This document shows, in pieces, positions 1 to 12,192 of a stretch of 64,000 bases of DNA (position 1 is the stretch's first letter; each line of letters starts with the position of its first letter). Below the pieces are notes generated by a model, which was not told the origin of the DNA, did no database searches, and saw only the letters and a list, made by a program, of their open reading frames with translations. Source of the DNA: Theocolax elegans (Eukaryota > Arthropoda > Insecta > Hymenoptera > Cerocephalidae); contig CM047425.1 in NCBI GenBank assembly GCA_026168455.1, forward strand, positions 43,110,711-43,174,710, given 5' to 3'. The translations under genes and the position numbers were made by a program.

Positions 1-780
1 TTTGGCCTCCCATTCAAAATGCAACAAAATTAAAAAAAGCGATTATTTCATGTTCCGATCGAGGAGAGACTTGGAAAAAATTTTCTATAAGTTCTTTCAT
101 CAAATTCAAAGGCAAGTTCTTTTACAGTTTATTGTTCTAGATTATAGTAGCCTGCGCACAAATAAATATGAGCGTCCAAGAAAAAGTCGCCACGCAGCGC
201 GCGCGGAGCCTTTTTTTGTGCAAAAGACGTTCTACTCGCTCACGTATTCACCTCTGACCCTAAAAAAATATACTCAACACATAAATCGATAGATTGTTTT
301 TTTCAGCTTTCGAATGGTGCCTTTATTTTTGTTCCAAACCCCATTTTGAAGATCGAATAAGTAAATTGAAAATTCAAATCGATGTTAGTCAATGTGGGAC
401 TTATTTTCTTTAAATCTAAATTATACCAATCGAGAGAGGAAGTTCTAACGTTTAAACCCTGAAAAATTCAAGTTGGAGAAATGAAAAGTACGAATTATGT
501 TAAATATTAAAGACTGCGTGAAACTGCGCGAAGTACGAGTTTCTTGGACGCTCTCATATATTTTATCCATACAGGCTGTTACCAAAAAGCATTTAGAATT
601 CAAATTTAGTATCATAAGTAATGAACTGGAAAGGTTTTTCAATCTCTTTCTTTCGCAATTAACGTAGTAGTTTGGTAAAAACCGATGGGAACCAGAAGTG
701 ATCTCAAATCGGATCTTCTAAGAACTTAAGGGCATGTCGTACTGCATATAGCATGAAATAACTTTGGTATATGTGTGTAA
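1..780. other. AT-rich DNA without a supported gene
   Basis: No recognisable coding region. A 96-codon open frame at 2-292 has no family resemblance and is low in complexity. I see no RNA gene or clear repeat here. Confidence 0.5.
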
Positions 781-1370
781 TATTTACGTATATTAAGTTA
801 GCGGGCCCACTTGCGAATTTTGCAACTTTTGTCTACCAATTAATTGCCGCAAAATAGCCGCAATTTAGCCGTTAAATTATTATTTTTGCCGCTTCTTTAT
901 TTTTAAAAAAAACCAAGGGGCCCGCTAACTTAATATGAAAGTTAACGAGCCCCACCTCAGAAAACCGGTTACAAATACCAGTGGAGTAATCGTACTGGGA
1001 CCAAAAATTGCCGCTTTATTTGCCGTTGAAGATTACCTAAAAATATATAAGTTTTATCACGTTTTGACAGATATTTTAGAGTATTAAAGTTTTGACGCAG
1101 TGGGCCCGCTAACTTGAAATGGCTGCCGTTACGAAACAAATTACCTTATCGTAATCTTCTCATCACTAATTGCCGCTCTTTATGTATTATTTTGCCGTCG
1201 ATACACTTTTTAACTCATCATTTTTGACAATGTTATTTTTTAAAAAAACTCATTGAGACCGCCAACTTAACATGAAAGTTAACGAGCCCCACCTCAGAAA
1301 ACCGGTTACAAATACCAGTGGAGTAATCGTACTGGGACCAAAAATTGCCGCTTTTTTAGGCGTTAAATTA
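781..1370 (+). repeat. GGGCCCGCTAACTT repeat family, copy A
   Basis: An interspersed repeat marked by recurrent GGGCCCGCTAACTT-like motifs (near 800, 918, 1102) and by GC-containing islands in AT-rich DNA. A block starting AACTTAATATGAAAGTTAAC near 929 recurs in direct orientation near 1264, giving about 90 bp of internal duplication that includes the words ACCAGTGGAGTAATCGTACT. The same element lies in inverted orientation at about 16880-18255. No coding capacity is visible. The superfamily is unknown. Position 1113-1120 is the empty form of a site that is occupied by a MITE in the other copy. Confidence 0.75.
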
Positions 1371-1883
1371 CCTAAATAAATTTATATTTAATGTTACGTT
1401 TTTCCATATATTATGTGTAATTTGAAATGACCGCTGCTCCAAAATGGTTAACTTTACACAGTGCCCTTCTCGTAAACCAGGCGGATACACAACCAGAAAA
1501 CGGTGTTAATGCGGGCAACACCCTAATATACCCAACAGCGGTTTACCTTACGTAAATAATCATGATTCAACAATGCAATATTCCGCATTGAATGCTTTTT
1601 TTTTTAAATTTACACTTGCGACCACGTTATCGAAAAAATATCGTAAGATATAAGTTCGAACGATGATTTTCGTTCCATGCGAATATCACCACTCGTTCAA
1701 AAATCAACACTGTCGCTTTTCTCTAATGGCATTGTTATTTTATTTTAATGCATCATTTATGCCTTGATAAATGTTTTTAATTATTGATTTAAGGTGAGAA
1801 GTCTGGGTTGAAAACTAGAAAAATAACTTATTATTAATAATTTTTTTAATAAATTGAATTATTATTTACTTTTATTCACAATT
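1371..1883. other. AT-rich spacer
   Basis: No gene, RNA or organised repeat that I can support. Confidence 0.4.
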
Positions 1884-2352
1884 TTTTAGCTAACTTATTA
1901 GCCACATAAGTATGTGAATCAATTTATGGCTCTGCGTATTATGATTCTTTACCATAATGCACTTCCTGCAGGATATCTCAGAATCTTTTTGATCGAATAG
2001 ACTGAAATTTTAACAGTAACAATTAAACAGCATTCTAATCCACTTGAATGGAACAGAATTACTAAAAGCACTTAATATTGTCATTTAAAAAAATAATTTA
2101 TTAGTTTGGTACAATTTTTCATTTTTTTACAATATTTTTGCAAATTAATTTTCTTGATTACAATATTTTTAAATTCTGTTCCATTCAAGTGGATTAAAAT
2201 GATATTTAATAGTACAGTAGTTACTATTAAAATGTCAGCCTTTTCGATGAAAAAGTTGCTGAGATATGCCGCGATAATTGCATTTTGGTAAAGAATCATA
2301 GTACGCAAAGCCATAAATTGATTAACATAGTTATGTTGCAAATAAATTAGCT
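1884..2352. repeat. Foldback (palindromic) element, about 470 bp
   Basis: The two halves are imperfect reverse complements. The left end TTTTTTAGCTAACTTATTAG and the words GATTCTTTACCATAATGCA and CCACTTGAATGGAACAGAATT are mirrored by AATTCTGTTCCATTCAAGTGG, TGCATTTTGGTAAAGAATC and AAATTAGCTAAAAAAT on the right. This is the structure of a non-autonomous MITE or foldback transposon. The short open frames on both strands (2081-2341 and 2106-2291) are products of the palindrome, not genes. Confidence 0.7.
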
Positions 2353-3149
2353 AAAAAATTTTTAATAAAAGTTAATAACAATATAATTTGTTTAAAAAAT
2401 TTGTGAATGTTCTAACTTTTTTTTTAATAAATTATGAATTAAGAAGATTAAGAACTGCAGGGACCTACCTCTAAAAACCCTAACATTTTCAAAACTAATA
2501 AGATTAAAAATCTGAAAAAGTTTACAGACAATGTTGAAAGCAAATAGAATACCGCTACAGAGCGATTTTTTCGAAATAATTAACTTTATATTAATTATTC
2601 ATTAATTATGACTTTTCATCGGTAATGATTAGGTGTAAAATTGATCTTTGCGGCTGCCTAATAATCTCGATAATTTGGCGATAAAAAATTTTGTACAAAT
2701 TAACACGTACTATTCGAAGCAATTAGAAGAGCGTTACAGAGAGATTTTTTGAAAAAAGTAGATTTGTTCTTAATAAAAAAATAAATAAAGATTCTAGTTT
2801 TTAGTTAAACATCTCCTTAATTATTTAAAAGGCCACGTTATTTGACCTAAATTGATTTTCTAAAAGTTGCTGCTTTATCAACCGCATTCGAGTACAAGTT
2901 CTATAGTATTTTGTTGATATAAAAGACCATATTTGCCGTAATGCTATGGTTTACCTTTACGTGTGCCGTAATTTTATGCAATCTATAAACGTAGTAGCTA
3001 CAAAATTATTATCAATCTCTGTGAGAGTCTAATTATTTTAAAATATAGAAGAAAAGAATCAGCACATTGTTACATCTTCATTACTTGTACAGAATTAAAA
3101 ACTAGAATTAGTAGATTGAGTGTAGGAGCAGACTTGGTTTATCTTGACG
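2353..3149. other. AT-rich spacer
   Basis: No supported feature. Confidence 0.4.
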
Positions 3150-3990
3150 AATTCTGCTGTGAAAAAGAAAAACATACATAAGTGACATTTTTTTCGAAAA
3201 TGAGTTTTTGGTATCAATGAATTCCGTAGAAATTGTTGAATTTATCTATTAAAAAATTACGGTAATATAACATGCTGTTTTTCTAAAAAAACTTAAAAAA
3301 AATATCGTAAGTACCTGATAATTTTAAAATTGATTAAAGTAATATGGAAAAACTACCGTAAATGACTTTCCGTTGGGTAAAAGTGACGTAAGTCGTGTAG
3401 TCTCATTATAAAATGTTAAATAAAAGCTTACGCAAAATTTTTTGAGTAAGTTTTTCGTGTAAAAATGTGACTGAATACTACATACTTGTTGAAAATTAAA
3501 GTTCGCACCGATTAATGTAAGTTCTTTATAATAATTTTGACTCAACTTTGAACTGTGATAAATAGAAATCTACGTAAGTACTTGTACAATTAATTTAATG
3601 TATAACATGTTGTTATTTAATTAAAATTAAGTTTCATTTATTTCATTTATGTAAGTTTTAATGTATATCCGATTTAAAGTATGTCCGAGTTCATTTACAT
3701 TTTAACTGAAAAAACACGCAAGTGCTTTTACTTAAGGTTTAGATAAAATATTTTACTAAATAAAACCACGTAAGTACATTCTTTACATTTTTTAAAGGAT
3801 TTTTTTTCAATTCGAATTTTTAATGCACTATTAGATAGAAAATACCTGTTTTAATATAAGTCCTAATTTTTATTATTTAAAACATTATTTTCATAAAAGA
3901 TTTTAAATAAATCAGTTTATCTTAATTTTCTCAGTCTCATTGGTTTTGTATTTATGTAAGTTTTTCTTTTTCACGGCAGAATCTGTATAA
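3150..3990. repeat. Degenerate inverted-repeat element
   Basis: ATTCTGCTGTGAAAAAGAAA near 3152 is matched in inverted orientation by TTTCTTTTTCACGGCAGAAT near 3966. The interior between these arms is rich in recurring ACGTAAGT-like words (near 3299, 3386, 3572, 3770, 3955). Inner complementarity is weak, so this is at best an old foldback element. An open frame on the minus strand at 3324-3545 has no recognisable homology. Confidence 0.4.
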
Positions 3991-4007
3991 AAATTAAGAG
4001 GCGAAGT

Positions 4008-4112
4008 CTCCGGTCTTTCTGTGACGTAATTCTTCTCCGGCCTTTCTATGACGTAATTTTTCTCCGGTCTTTCTATGACGTCAATTTTCTCCGGCTATTT
4101 CGTTACGTAAAT
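4008..4112 (+). repeat. 27-bp minisatellite, four units
   Basis: CTCCGG begins at 4008, 4035, 4062 and 4089, an exact 27-bp period. The unit is about CTCCGGTCTTTCTATGACGT plus seven bases. It abuts the left edge of the 98-bp satellite. Confidence 0.85.
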
Positions 4113-7100
4113 GATGATGCCCCGATGACCTGCAGGACAGGATGGCGACCTGGACATCGTCTACAGGAAGTGACATTTTTTTAAAAATAATTGTAGTTGT
4201 CCTCCTAGTAGATGATGCCCCGATGACCTGGAGGTCAGGATGGCGACCTGGACATCGTCTACAGGAAGTGACATTTTTTTAAAAATAATTGTAGTTGTCC
4301 TCCTAGTAGATGATGCCCCGATGACCTGGAGGTCAGGATGGCAACCTGGAGATCGTCTACAGGAAGTGACATTTTTAAAAAATAATTGTAGTTGACCTCC
4401 CAGTAGATAATGCCTCGATAACCTGGAGGTCAGGATGGCGACTTGCACATCGTCTACAGGAAGTGACATTTTTTTAAAAATAATTGTAGTTGTCCTCCTA
4501 GTAGATGATGCCCCGATGACCTGGAGGTCAGGATGGCGACCTGGACATCGTCTACAGGAAGTGACATTTTTTTAAAAATAATTGTAGTTGTCCTCCTAGT
4601 AGATGATGCCCCGATGACCTGGAGGTCAGGATGGCGACCTGGACATCGTCTACAGGAAGTGACATTTTTTTAAAAATAATTGTAGTTGTCCTCCTAGTAG
4701 ATGATGCCCCGATGACCTGGAGGTCAGGATGGCGACCTGGACATCGTCTACAGGAAGTGACATTTTTTTAAAAATAATTGTAGTTGTCGTCCTAGTAGAT
4801 GATGCCTCGATAACCTGGAGGTCAGGATGGCGACTTGCACATCGTCTACAGGAAGTGACATTTTTTTAAAAATAATTGTAGTTGTCCTCCTAGTAGATGA
4901 TGTCCCGAGACCTGGAGGCAGGCTGGCGACTGGGGAGATCTGCGTCTACAGGAAGTGACATTTTTTAAAAATAATTGTAGTTGTCCTCCTAGTAGATGAT
5001 GCCCCGATGACCTGGAGGTCAGGATGGCGACCTGGACATCGTCTACAGAAGTGACATTTTTAAAATATTCCCCGATGACCTGGAGGTCAGGATGGCGACC
5101 TGGACATCGTCTACAGAAGTGACATTTTTTTAAAAATAATTGTAGTTGTCCTCCTAGTAGATGATGCCCCGATGACCTGGAGGTCAGGATGGCGACCTGG
5201 ACATCGTCTACAGGAAGTGACATTTTTTTAAAAATAATTGTAGTTGTCCTCCTAGTAGATGATGCCCCGATGACCTGGAGGTCAGGATGGCGACCTGGAC
5301 ATCGTCTACAGGAAGTGACATTTTTTTAAAAATAATTGTAGTTGTCCTCCTAGTAGATGATGCCCCGATGACCTGGAGGTCAGGATGGCGACCTGGACAT
5401 CGTCTACAGGAAGTGACATTTTTTAAAAATAATTGTAGTTGTCCTCCTAGTAGATGATGCCCCGATGACCTGGAGGTCAGGATGGCGACCTGGAGATCGT
5501 CTACAGGAAGTGACATTTTTTAAAAATAATTGTAGTTGTCCTCCTAGTAGATGATGCCCCGATGACCTGGAGGTCAGGATGGCGACCTGGACATCGTCTA
5601 CAGGAAGTGAATTTTTTTAAATAATTGTAGTTGTCCTCCTAGTAGATGATGCCCCGATGACCTGGAGGTCAGGATGGCGACCTGGACATCGTCTACAGGA
5701 AGTGACATTTTTTTAAAAATAATTGTAGTTGTCCTCCTAGTAGATGATGCCCCGATGACCTGGAGGTCAGGATGGCGACCTGGACATCGTCTACAGGAAG
5801 TGACATTTTTTTAAAAATAATTGTAGTTGTCCTCCTAGTAGATGATGCCCCGATGACCTGGAGGTCAGGATGGCGACCTGGACATCGTCTACAGGAAGTG
5901 ACATTTTTTTAAAAATAATTGTAGTTGTCGTCCTAGTAGATGATGCCTCGATAACCTGGAGGTCAGGATGGCGACTTGCACATCGTCTACAGGAAGTGAC
6001 ATTTTTTTAAAAATAATTGTAGTTGTCCTCCTAGTAGATGATGTCCCGATGACCTGGAGGTCAGGATGGCGACCTGGAGATCGTCTACAGGAAGTGACAT
6101 TTTTAAAAAATAATTGTAGTTGACCTCCTAGTAGATGATGCCCCGATAACCTGGAGGTCAGGATGTCGACCTGGACATCGTCTACAGGAAGTGTAATTTT
6201 TTTAAATTAATTGTAGTTGTCGTCCCAGTAGATGATGCCTCGATAACCTGGAGGTCAGGATGGCGACTTGCACATCGTCTACAGGAAGTGACATTTTTTT
6301 AAAAATAATTGTAGTTGTCCTCCTAGTAGATGATGCCCCGATGACCTGGAGGTCAGGATGGCGACCTGGACATCGTCTACAGGAAGTGACATTTTTTTAA
6401 AAATAATTGTAGTTGTCTCCTAGTAGATGATGCCCCGATGACCTGGAGGTCAGGATGGCGACCTGGACATCGTCTACAGGAAGTGACATTTTTTTAAAAA
6501 TAATTGTAGTTGTCTCCTAGTAGATGATGCCCCGATGACCTGGAGGTCAGGATGGCGACCTGGACATCGTCTACAGGAAGTGACATTTTTTTAAAAATAA
6601 TTGTAGTTGTCGTCCTAGTAGATGATGCCTCGATAACCTGGAGGTCAGGATGGCGACTTGCACATCGTCTACAGGAAGTGACATTTTTTTAAAAATAATT
6701 GTAGTTGTCCTCCTAGTAGATGATGCCCCGATGACCTGGAGGTCAGGATGGCGACCTGGACATCGTCTACAGGAAGTGACATTTTTTTAAAAATAATTGT
6801 AGTTGTCCTCCTAGTAGATGATGCCCCGATGACCTGGAGGTCAGGATGGCGACCTGGAGATCGTCTACAGGAAGTGACATTTTTAAAAATAATTGTAGTT
6901 GTCCTCCTAGTAGATGATGCCCCGATAACCTGGAGGTCAGGATGGCGACCTGGACATCGTCTACAGGAAGTGACATTTTTTTAAAAATAATTGTAGTTGT
7001 CGTCCTAGTAGATGATGCCCCGATGACCTGGAGGTCAGGATGGCGACCTGGACATCGTCTACAGGAAGTGACATTTTTTTAAAAATAATTGTAGTTGTCC

Positions 7101-7730
7101 TCCTAGTAGATGATGCCCCGATGACCTGGAGGTCAGGATGGCGACCTGGACATCGTCTACAGGAAGTGACATTTTTTTAAAAATAATTGTAGTTGTCCTC
7201 CTAGTAGATGATGCCCCGATGACCTGGAGGTCAGGATGGCGACCTGGACATCGTCTACAGGAAGTGACATTTTTAAAAATAATTGTAGTTGTCCTCCTAG
7301 TAGATGATGCCCCGATGACCTGGAGGTCAGGATGGCGACCTGGACATCGTCTACAGGAAGTGACATTTTTAAAAAATAATTGTAGTTGTCCTCCTAGTAG
7401 ATGATGCCCCGATGACCTGGAGGTCAGGATGGCGACCTGGACATCGTCTACAGGAAGTGACATTTTTTTAAAAATAATTGTAGTTGTCCTCCTAGTAGAT
7501 GATGCCCCGATGACCTGGAGGTCAGGATGGCGACTGGACATCGTCTACAGGAAGTGACATTTTTTAAAAGGTCTATCAGGAAGTGTAATTTTTTTAAATT
7601 AATTGTAGTTGTCGTCCCAGTAGATGATGCCCCGATGACCTGGAGGTCAGGATGGCGACCTGGACATCGTCTACATTGAAGTGACATTTTTTTTAAAAAT
7701 AATTGTAGTTGTCCTCCTAGTAGATGATGC
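4113..7730 (+). repeat. 98-bp satellite array, about 37 units
   Basis: GATGATGCCCCGATGACCTG recurs every 97-98 bp (for example 4211, 4309, 4406 as a variant, 4504). Each unit has a GC-rich half (a CTGGAGGTCAGGATGGCGAC core) and an AT half (ACATTTTTTTAAAAATAATT). A diverged unit type with GCCTCGATAACC and GACTTGCACATCG recurs near 4406, 4797, 5940, 6230 and 6625, so the array has some higher-order structure. Truncated units occur near 5050-5080 and 7570. Open frames on both strands encode peptides such as SRSSGHHLLGGQLQLF. They shift frame with the period, 98 not being a multiple of three, and are not genes. The right edge lies inside Helitron helicase coding sequence. Confidence 0.97.
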
Positions 7731-8792
7731 AATTACAATAGCGCCAACTTTTAAAATTAACTTATGTGGTGGTAAGCCATTAGGCGTTATTGAATTAAAA
7801 AATTCTATTGAAATTGTATTATATATGTCCTCATTTTATCAGAATTCGTTATATCAACACTAATATATTCCCTAGGTTCTCCGTTTAATCGATTTAATAT
7901 TTCATTATTAATCTTTAAGACATCTTTATTTGTTGGTGCTAATATTACTTTACTGTATAGCGAGTTGTCATTAGAATTTATTAAAGGGCCAAAAGTTTCT
8001 GCAATTAAATCTCCGCGAGATAAAAGATTAGACGGTAAATGAATTAAATTATTATTTTTTTCAAAATCGCTAACATCACTACGTTGTTCTCCACTTTAAG
8101 TAGCCAATCTTGGAACATATTATCATTATTATTAATTCTTTTGTTGCCTTGTAATGAAACATTATTAAACATGTTCCATAGTTTGCTTTTTTTAACAAAA
8201 GATTCTATTATTTGAATTCTATTTCCAAAACGTACAACTGATAAAATTTGTCGAAAGTCACCAAATAATATTACAATTTTACCGCCAAATTGTTCGGAAG
8301 TTGTTTTAATAATCTATCAACAGTATCAAAAGCAAATTTAGATGCCATGGATATTTCATCCCAAATTATAACCTTTATTTCTTTTAAATATTGTCCATAT
8401 TCGGTTTTTAACTTTACATTGCAAGTAGATTGCTCTGTTAAATTAAATGGTAAATTAAATGCAGTGTGTACAGTTTTTCCATCGATTAAAAGATTAGCTG
8501 CAATGCCAGTCCAAGCTACTGCTAATACATTCATATTCGAATTTTTTAAATATGCTATTAAATTATTATGTAAATAACTTTTACCACTACCTTCAGGACC
8601 GTCAATAAAAATTAATCTTTCTTTATTATTATTTTGAATAGCATTTATAATGCCATTAAATATATTCATCTGTATTTCAGATAAAGAACTTATGTTATTA
8701 CTCACAGAAGAACAGTATGTAGTAAAATCATTTAAATCTTCGGTGTATATTTCATTAATTTCATCTATTGAAGGTAAATCATTTTTATACAA
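7731..8792 (-). pseudogene. Helitron PIF1-like helicase domain
   Basis: An open segment (8792 to 8271) contains Walker A GPEGSGKS and, further on, Walker B VIIWDEISMAS, both typical of PIF1/Helitron helicases, which unwind DNA during rolling-circle transposition. A frameshift near 8290 ends this frame. The correct frame resumes at once with GGKIVILFGDFRQI (motif III region) and continues, with further damage, through SKVILAPTNKDVLKINNEIL (about 7950-7890) to GLPPHKLILKVGAIVI at 7736. There the sequence passes into the 98-bp satellite. Motifs V and VI that should follow are absent, so the helicase cannot be functional. Confidence 0.92.
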
Positions 8793-8822
8793 CGCGCAAC
8801 CGTGTAATATTAAAATATCATT

Positions 8823-9530
8823 TAATTAATTTAAAACAATCTTTTCTGCTGCTTTTTCATTCAATTTTTGATCGTAAAAATAATTTTTGTACTTATCATA
8901 AAGATTTCGAATATTATTTGGTTTATGAAAAATAATTATGAATGCAAATAATTGAATTAAAGCATTTGGAAATTGGTATATAACTGCTTCTTGTAAGCAA
9001 TTACCCCATTCTTCATCTACTGATCCGCGGGCTGTTACTGCATCATAATAAGTTGGATATATTATATTATTAAAGGACCTTACATCCGTGAATGATGTTG
9101 CGCCCGTTACATGTAATAATAACATTCTAAAATAAAATAATTCTGGTTGTTTAGGATTAACATAATACATTCTACTTAAAATTGGCTTTGTAAATTTTTT
9201 TCTTTTAACCTAAATTTTTTTATTTTCATCATATACGTAATAATTTGGTATTTGAATATATAATAAATTTTTAGATGCATTATCATACGTATTTAATTGA
9301 AACCAAGCAGTAAGTATGGTTGTAACATTGCGATCAATCGATTTTTCTTCTGATCCTTCTCTGAAATATACATACTGTTCGTTTTCTAAATGTATTGCTA
9401 ATCGATAAATAGCATGTGATTGTTTGTACAATTTGAATTGAAATAATCAATGCATTGCTTCAGGAGGACATACATATTGAGTAGATAAGTATTGATCAAT
9501 TTCATCGTAATTAAATACATTCTTATGTGA
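8823..9530 (-). pseudogene. Helitron linker region between Rep and helicase
   Basis: Two open pieces (9431-9210 and 9170-8826) and the bases between them read as the conserved region between Rep and helicase in Helitrons. Recognisable words are KQSHAIYRLAIHLENEQYVY, LLLHVTGATSFTDVRSF and DEEWGNCLQEA. Upstream, DEIDQYLSTQYVCPPEA is readable at about 9510-9460, followed by a TGA where the surrounding frame stays open. The pieces are separated by small indels, so this is one broken gene rather than two. Confidence 0.85.
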
Positions 9531-10590
9531 TTAATCTTTATTATTAAAATTATTTAAATCATTAGTATCACTTTTAAATCTGACTAAAGTACAATCAGGC
9601 CCTTTATATAAATATTTAAATAAATACTTTATTGATTTAATTGTGCTGCATATTTCAACATTAATATGACAATTGAATTTCAATAGTAAATAAGGATTAT
9701 AAGGAACTACATATTGATTAGTTGCTATTCTGTTAGAAGAATATTTAATTGCCCTCCCATTGTTACGACGACGATGTAAAGGATACCCATTGTAATCATT
9801 ATAATTAGTGTTATTATTATAAGATTTAGGAAAATTTTTAGTACATTTTATTTTATTTTCGTCCATACAGGGTGAATTTAAATTTTGTTTTCCATGTGGT
9901 CCATGGATCTTGTGCTGCTTTACAAGCTCATATAATTTTGGATTAACATTCTTATCTGGTATTTCAGCACTTATTATACTATCTACTTGATCTGAATTGT
10001 AAAATTTATCATTATCAACAAGATATAACAATAAATGCATATGAGGTAATCCATGTTTTTGAAACTCAATTACATAAATGTATGCTGCGACTTTTCCAAA
10101 AATGTTTTCCTTTAATAATTCTTCTAAAAATGATTTTATTTTTCAATTGAAAACTCGAGCCACAAGATCAAGTCGATCTAAAGTAGTTTCATTGAACTGT
10201 AAATTTTCGACTATTTCCGACCATTTTGGATTGCACGATTTAGTAATAAATAAGTCGGGTTTACCACACGTTTGAACTAGAGTCATTGCATCCATATAAT
10301 TTTGTTGCAAAGCACGAGGACCGCCAATAAAAGTAGAGGGTAAAATAACCATTTTACCAACAGTTGTATTTTTATCTAATGCTTTATTATGTACATAATC
10401 CATTAACCCACGATACATTTCTGTTCTTAAGGATGATTGCTGTTTACGAATGTAAAACAAACGAGTACCCTCTACTTTACACCATGCATCAACACAAAAC
10501 TGTAGACTTACTTTACCTAATTGTAAACAAGGATTAAAATTGTTTCGAATACTAAATTTGTAAGAATAATATTCTAAAGCAGTAACTATG
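9531..10590 (-). pseudogene. Helitron N-terminal and HUH Rep domain
   Basis: From about 10590 the minus strand reads a Helitron-like N-terminal domain (LQFCVDAWCKVEGTRLFYIR, then GGPRALQQNYMDAM and CGKPDLFITKSCNPKWSEI). A frameshift or stop zone lies near 10140-10050. The next frame gives GLPHMHLLLYL, which is the HUH motif (His-hydrophobic-His) of the Rep nuclease, and YLFKYLYKGPD, which supplies the two catalytic-type tyrosines. The catalytic motifs are therefore still readable although the frame is broken. The ORF at 10040-9531 ends just before the linker region. Confidence 0.9.
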
Positions 10591-10864
10591 TTTTTTTATG
10601 TTATTACTGACACAAATTAGTAAAAAATAAAAAATAATTATCATGTATACAAAAAATTGTTTGACGATGTATAATTACAAAAATAATACATTATTACAAT
10701 AATTATTATACATTATTATTATTATGTATACATTATTACTGTAATGTATACTGTACAAAAATAGTTATAATTTCATAATGAACATCACATTAATTAAGGA
10801 TATATTCTACCGAGAGATTAATTAATTTTATTCGACCGAGGGAGCGTTCGCGACCGAGGAATGG
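10591..10864. other. AT-rich spacer
   Basis: Runs of TTATTATACATTATTA near 10660-10750. No gene seen. Confidence 0.4.
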
Positions 10865-12050
10865 TAGCTAGTTAACCAATTAACGCCCAAAATCACAAAT
10901 TTTTCGACCAATCTTTGATAATATAGGTACGTATGTATCATATTCGACTATTTTTTAATGTGCTCTTTCGATTTCTGGAGTCCAAATTGCATTTTGATGG
11001 CCCCTGAACGAAGTATGTCAAATTTAAAAATAAAAAAGCCGAAAAATCAAGTATTTTTTATTTTAATTATTTTTTTCGAGATGAAAAGCATGTAGCAATC
11101 TTTTTATGATCAAAGGTAATCATGTTAGTTAAAATATAAGAAAAAATTTTTTTTACTTGTCTGTAATCCGGTAATTTATTCTCTAAAATGTCAATCATGT
11201 GTCACCTATAACCGCAACAAAAATAAAAATTTCTCCATTTTAACCACTATACTGGCCGCTGTTTTAAATGATACGTACAAAAATAGAGTCTACATTTACG
11301 GTAATGCTACATTTAATGTAAAATGATATTTTATTGCTGATCATTACTAAAATGAACTTTTATAAAGTATTATGGAAAAATCCGAGTTTTATTGTATTTT
11401 TGGTCTTTGCCATAATTTTGAAAAAAGTTACCAGGTTTAAAGAATGTAAAAAATTTTTTTTCTTGCATTTTAGTTTACATGATCACCTTTGGTCATAGTT
11501 CTAGACCACTACTTTTTCCACTCGAAAAGGGTGGGGTCCGATTTGTCGACAGCTCATTCAAAATATGTGCATTGTTTCGAATTTCAAAAATTAAAAATGC
11601 ATTTTTATTATTTAGAATTAAGAGAAACAGAATGATCATTATTTCGAAAGTAAATTATTCATTACTTTTTATATAATGGAATCGAAAGTATGAACTTTAA
11701 AATGTAGATAAATAACTTTTTCAATTTTCGTCTACCAAATACAAAATAAATGAAGATTTTATGTCTTTCGAAATAATGATCATACTATTTTTCTTGGTTT
11801 GAAATAACAAAAAAGTGTTTCTAATTTTTACAATTCGAAATATCGCACGTATTTTGAATGACTGTTCGACAAATCGGACCCCAACCCTCGAAAAAAATAA
11901 TTAAATAAAAAATACTCGATTTTTCGGCTTTTTTATATTTAACTAGCCAGATACGATATTTACGTCGATCTGTACACCAATTTTCTTATAAATTTTAGAG
12001 CTGAAAGATTGGTCGAAAAGTTTGTGACTGTGGGCGTTAATGGGTTCATT
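10865..12050. repeat. Giant palindromic element, about 1.18 kb
   Basis: The left end ATTAACGCCCAAAATCACAA and TTTCGACCAATCTTT are mirrored on the right by AAAGATTGGTCGAAAA and GTGACTGTGGGCGTTAAT. Further in, AAAAAGCCGAAAAATCAAGT pairs with ACTCGATTTTTCGGCTTTTT. The centre is near 11480-11700. This is the structure of a long foldback element or MITE. The 65-codon open frame at 11479-11676 lies in the palindrome and is not credible as a gene. Confidence 0.75.
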
Positions 12051-12192
12051 GTAATTATTTTCAACACTTTGTGCGAATGATTTTCCATACACTAGAAAGA
12101 AAAGCTACTTTTCGACACTGGTGCCATAATGTGTTATTAAGATTTTACTAATATATATTTTCCTATATTATATAGCTATAACAAAAAATCTG

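Larger units (their letters stand above)
7731..10590 (-). mobile_element. Helitron, decayed, truncated by satellite
   Basis: Minus-strand remains of a Helitron RepHel protein read in order from about 10590 to 7731: Helitron-like N-terminal domain, HUH Rep endonuclease, linker, and SF1B helicase of the PIF1 type. Rolling-circle transposition is known for this family. Several stops and frameshifts break the frame. The extreme N terminus and the last helicase motifs are missing, because the coding sequence ends in the satellite at 7730. Neither a 5' TC end nor a 3' hairpin with CTRR is visible. Confidence 0.9.

Noticed and set aside
3179..3195. AAGTGACATTTTTTT shared with the satellite unit
   Set aside because: Only about nine informative bases plus a T run; chance is likely.
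4113..7730. CRISPR-like array
   Set aside because: Units are contiguous 98-bp repeats without unique spacers, in eukaryotic DNA.
4161..7732. Long open frames with repeated peptides in the satellite, both strands
   Set aside because: The frames follow the 98-bp DNA repeat, which is not a multiple of three, so peptide phase changes from unit to unit. No start context or family.
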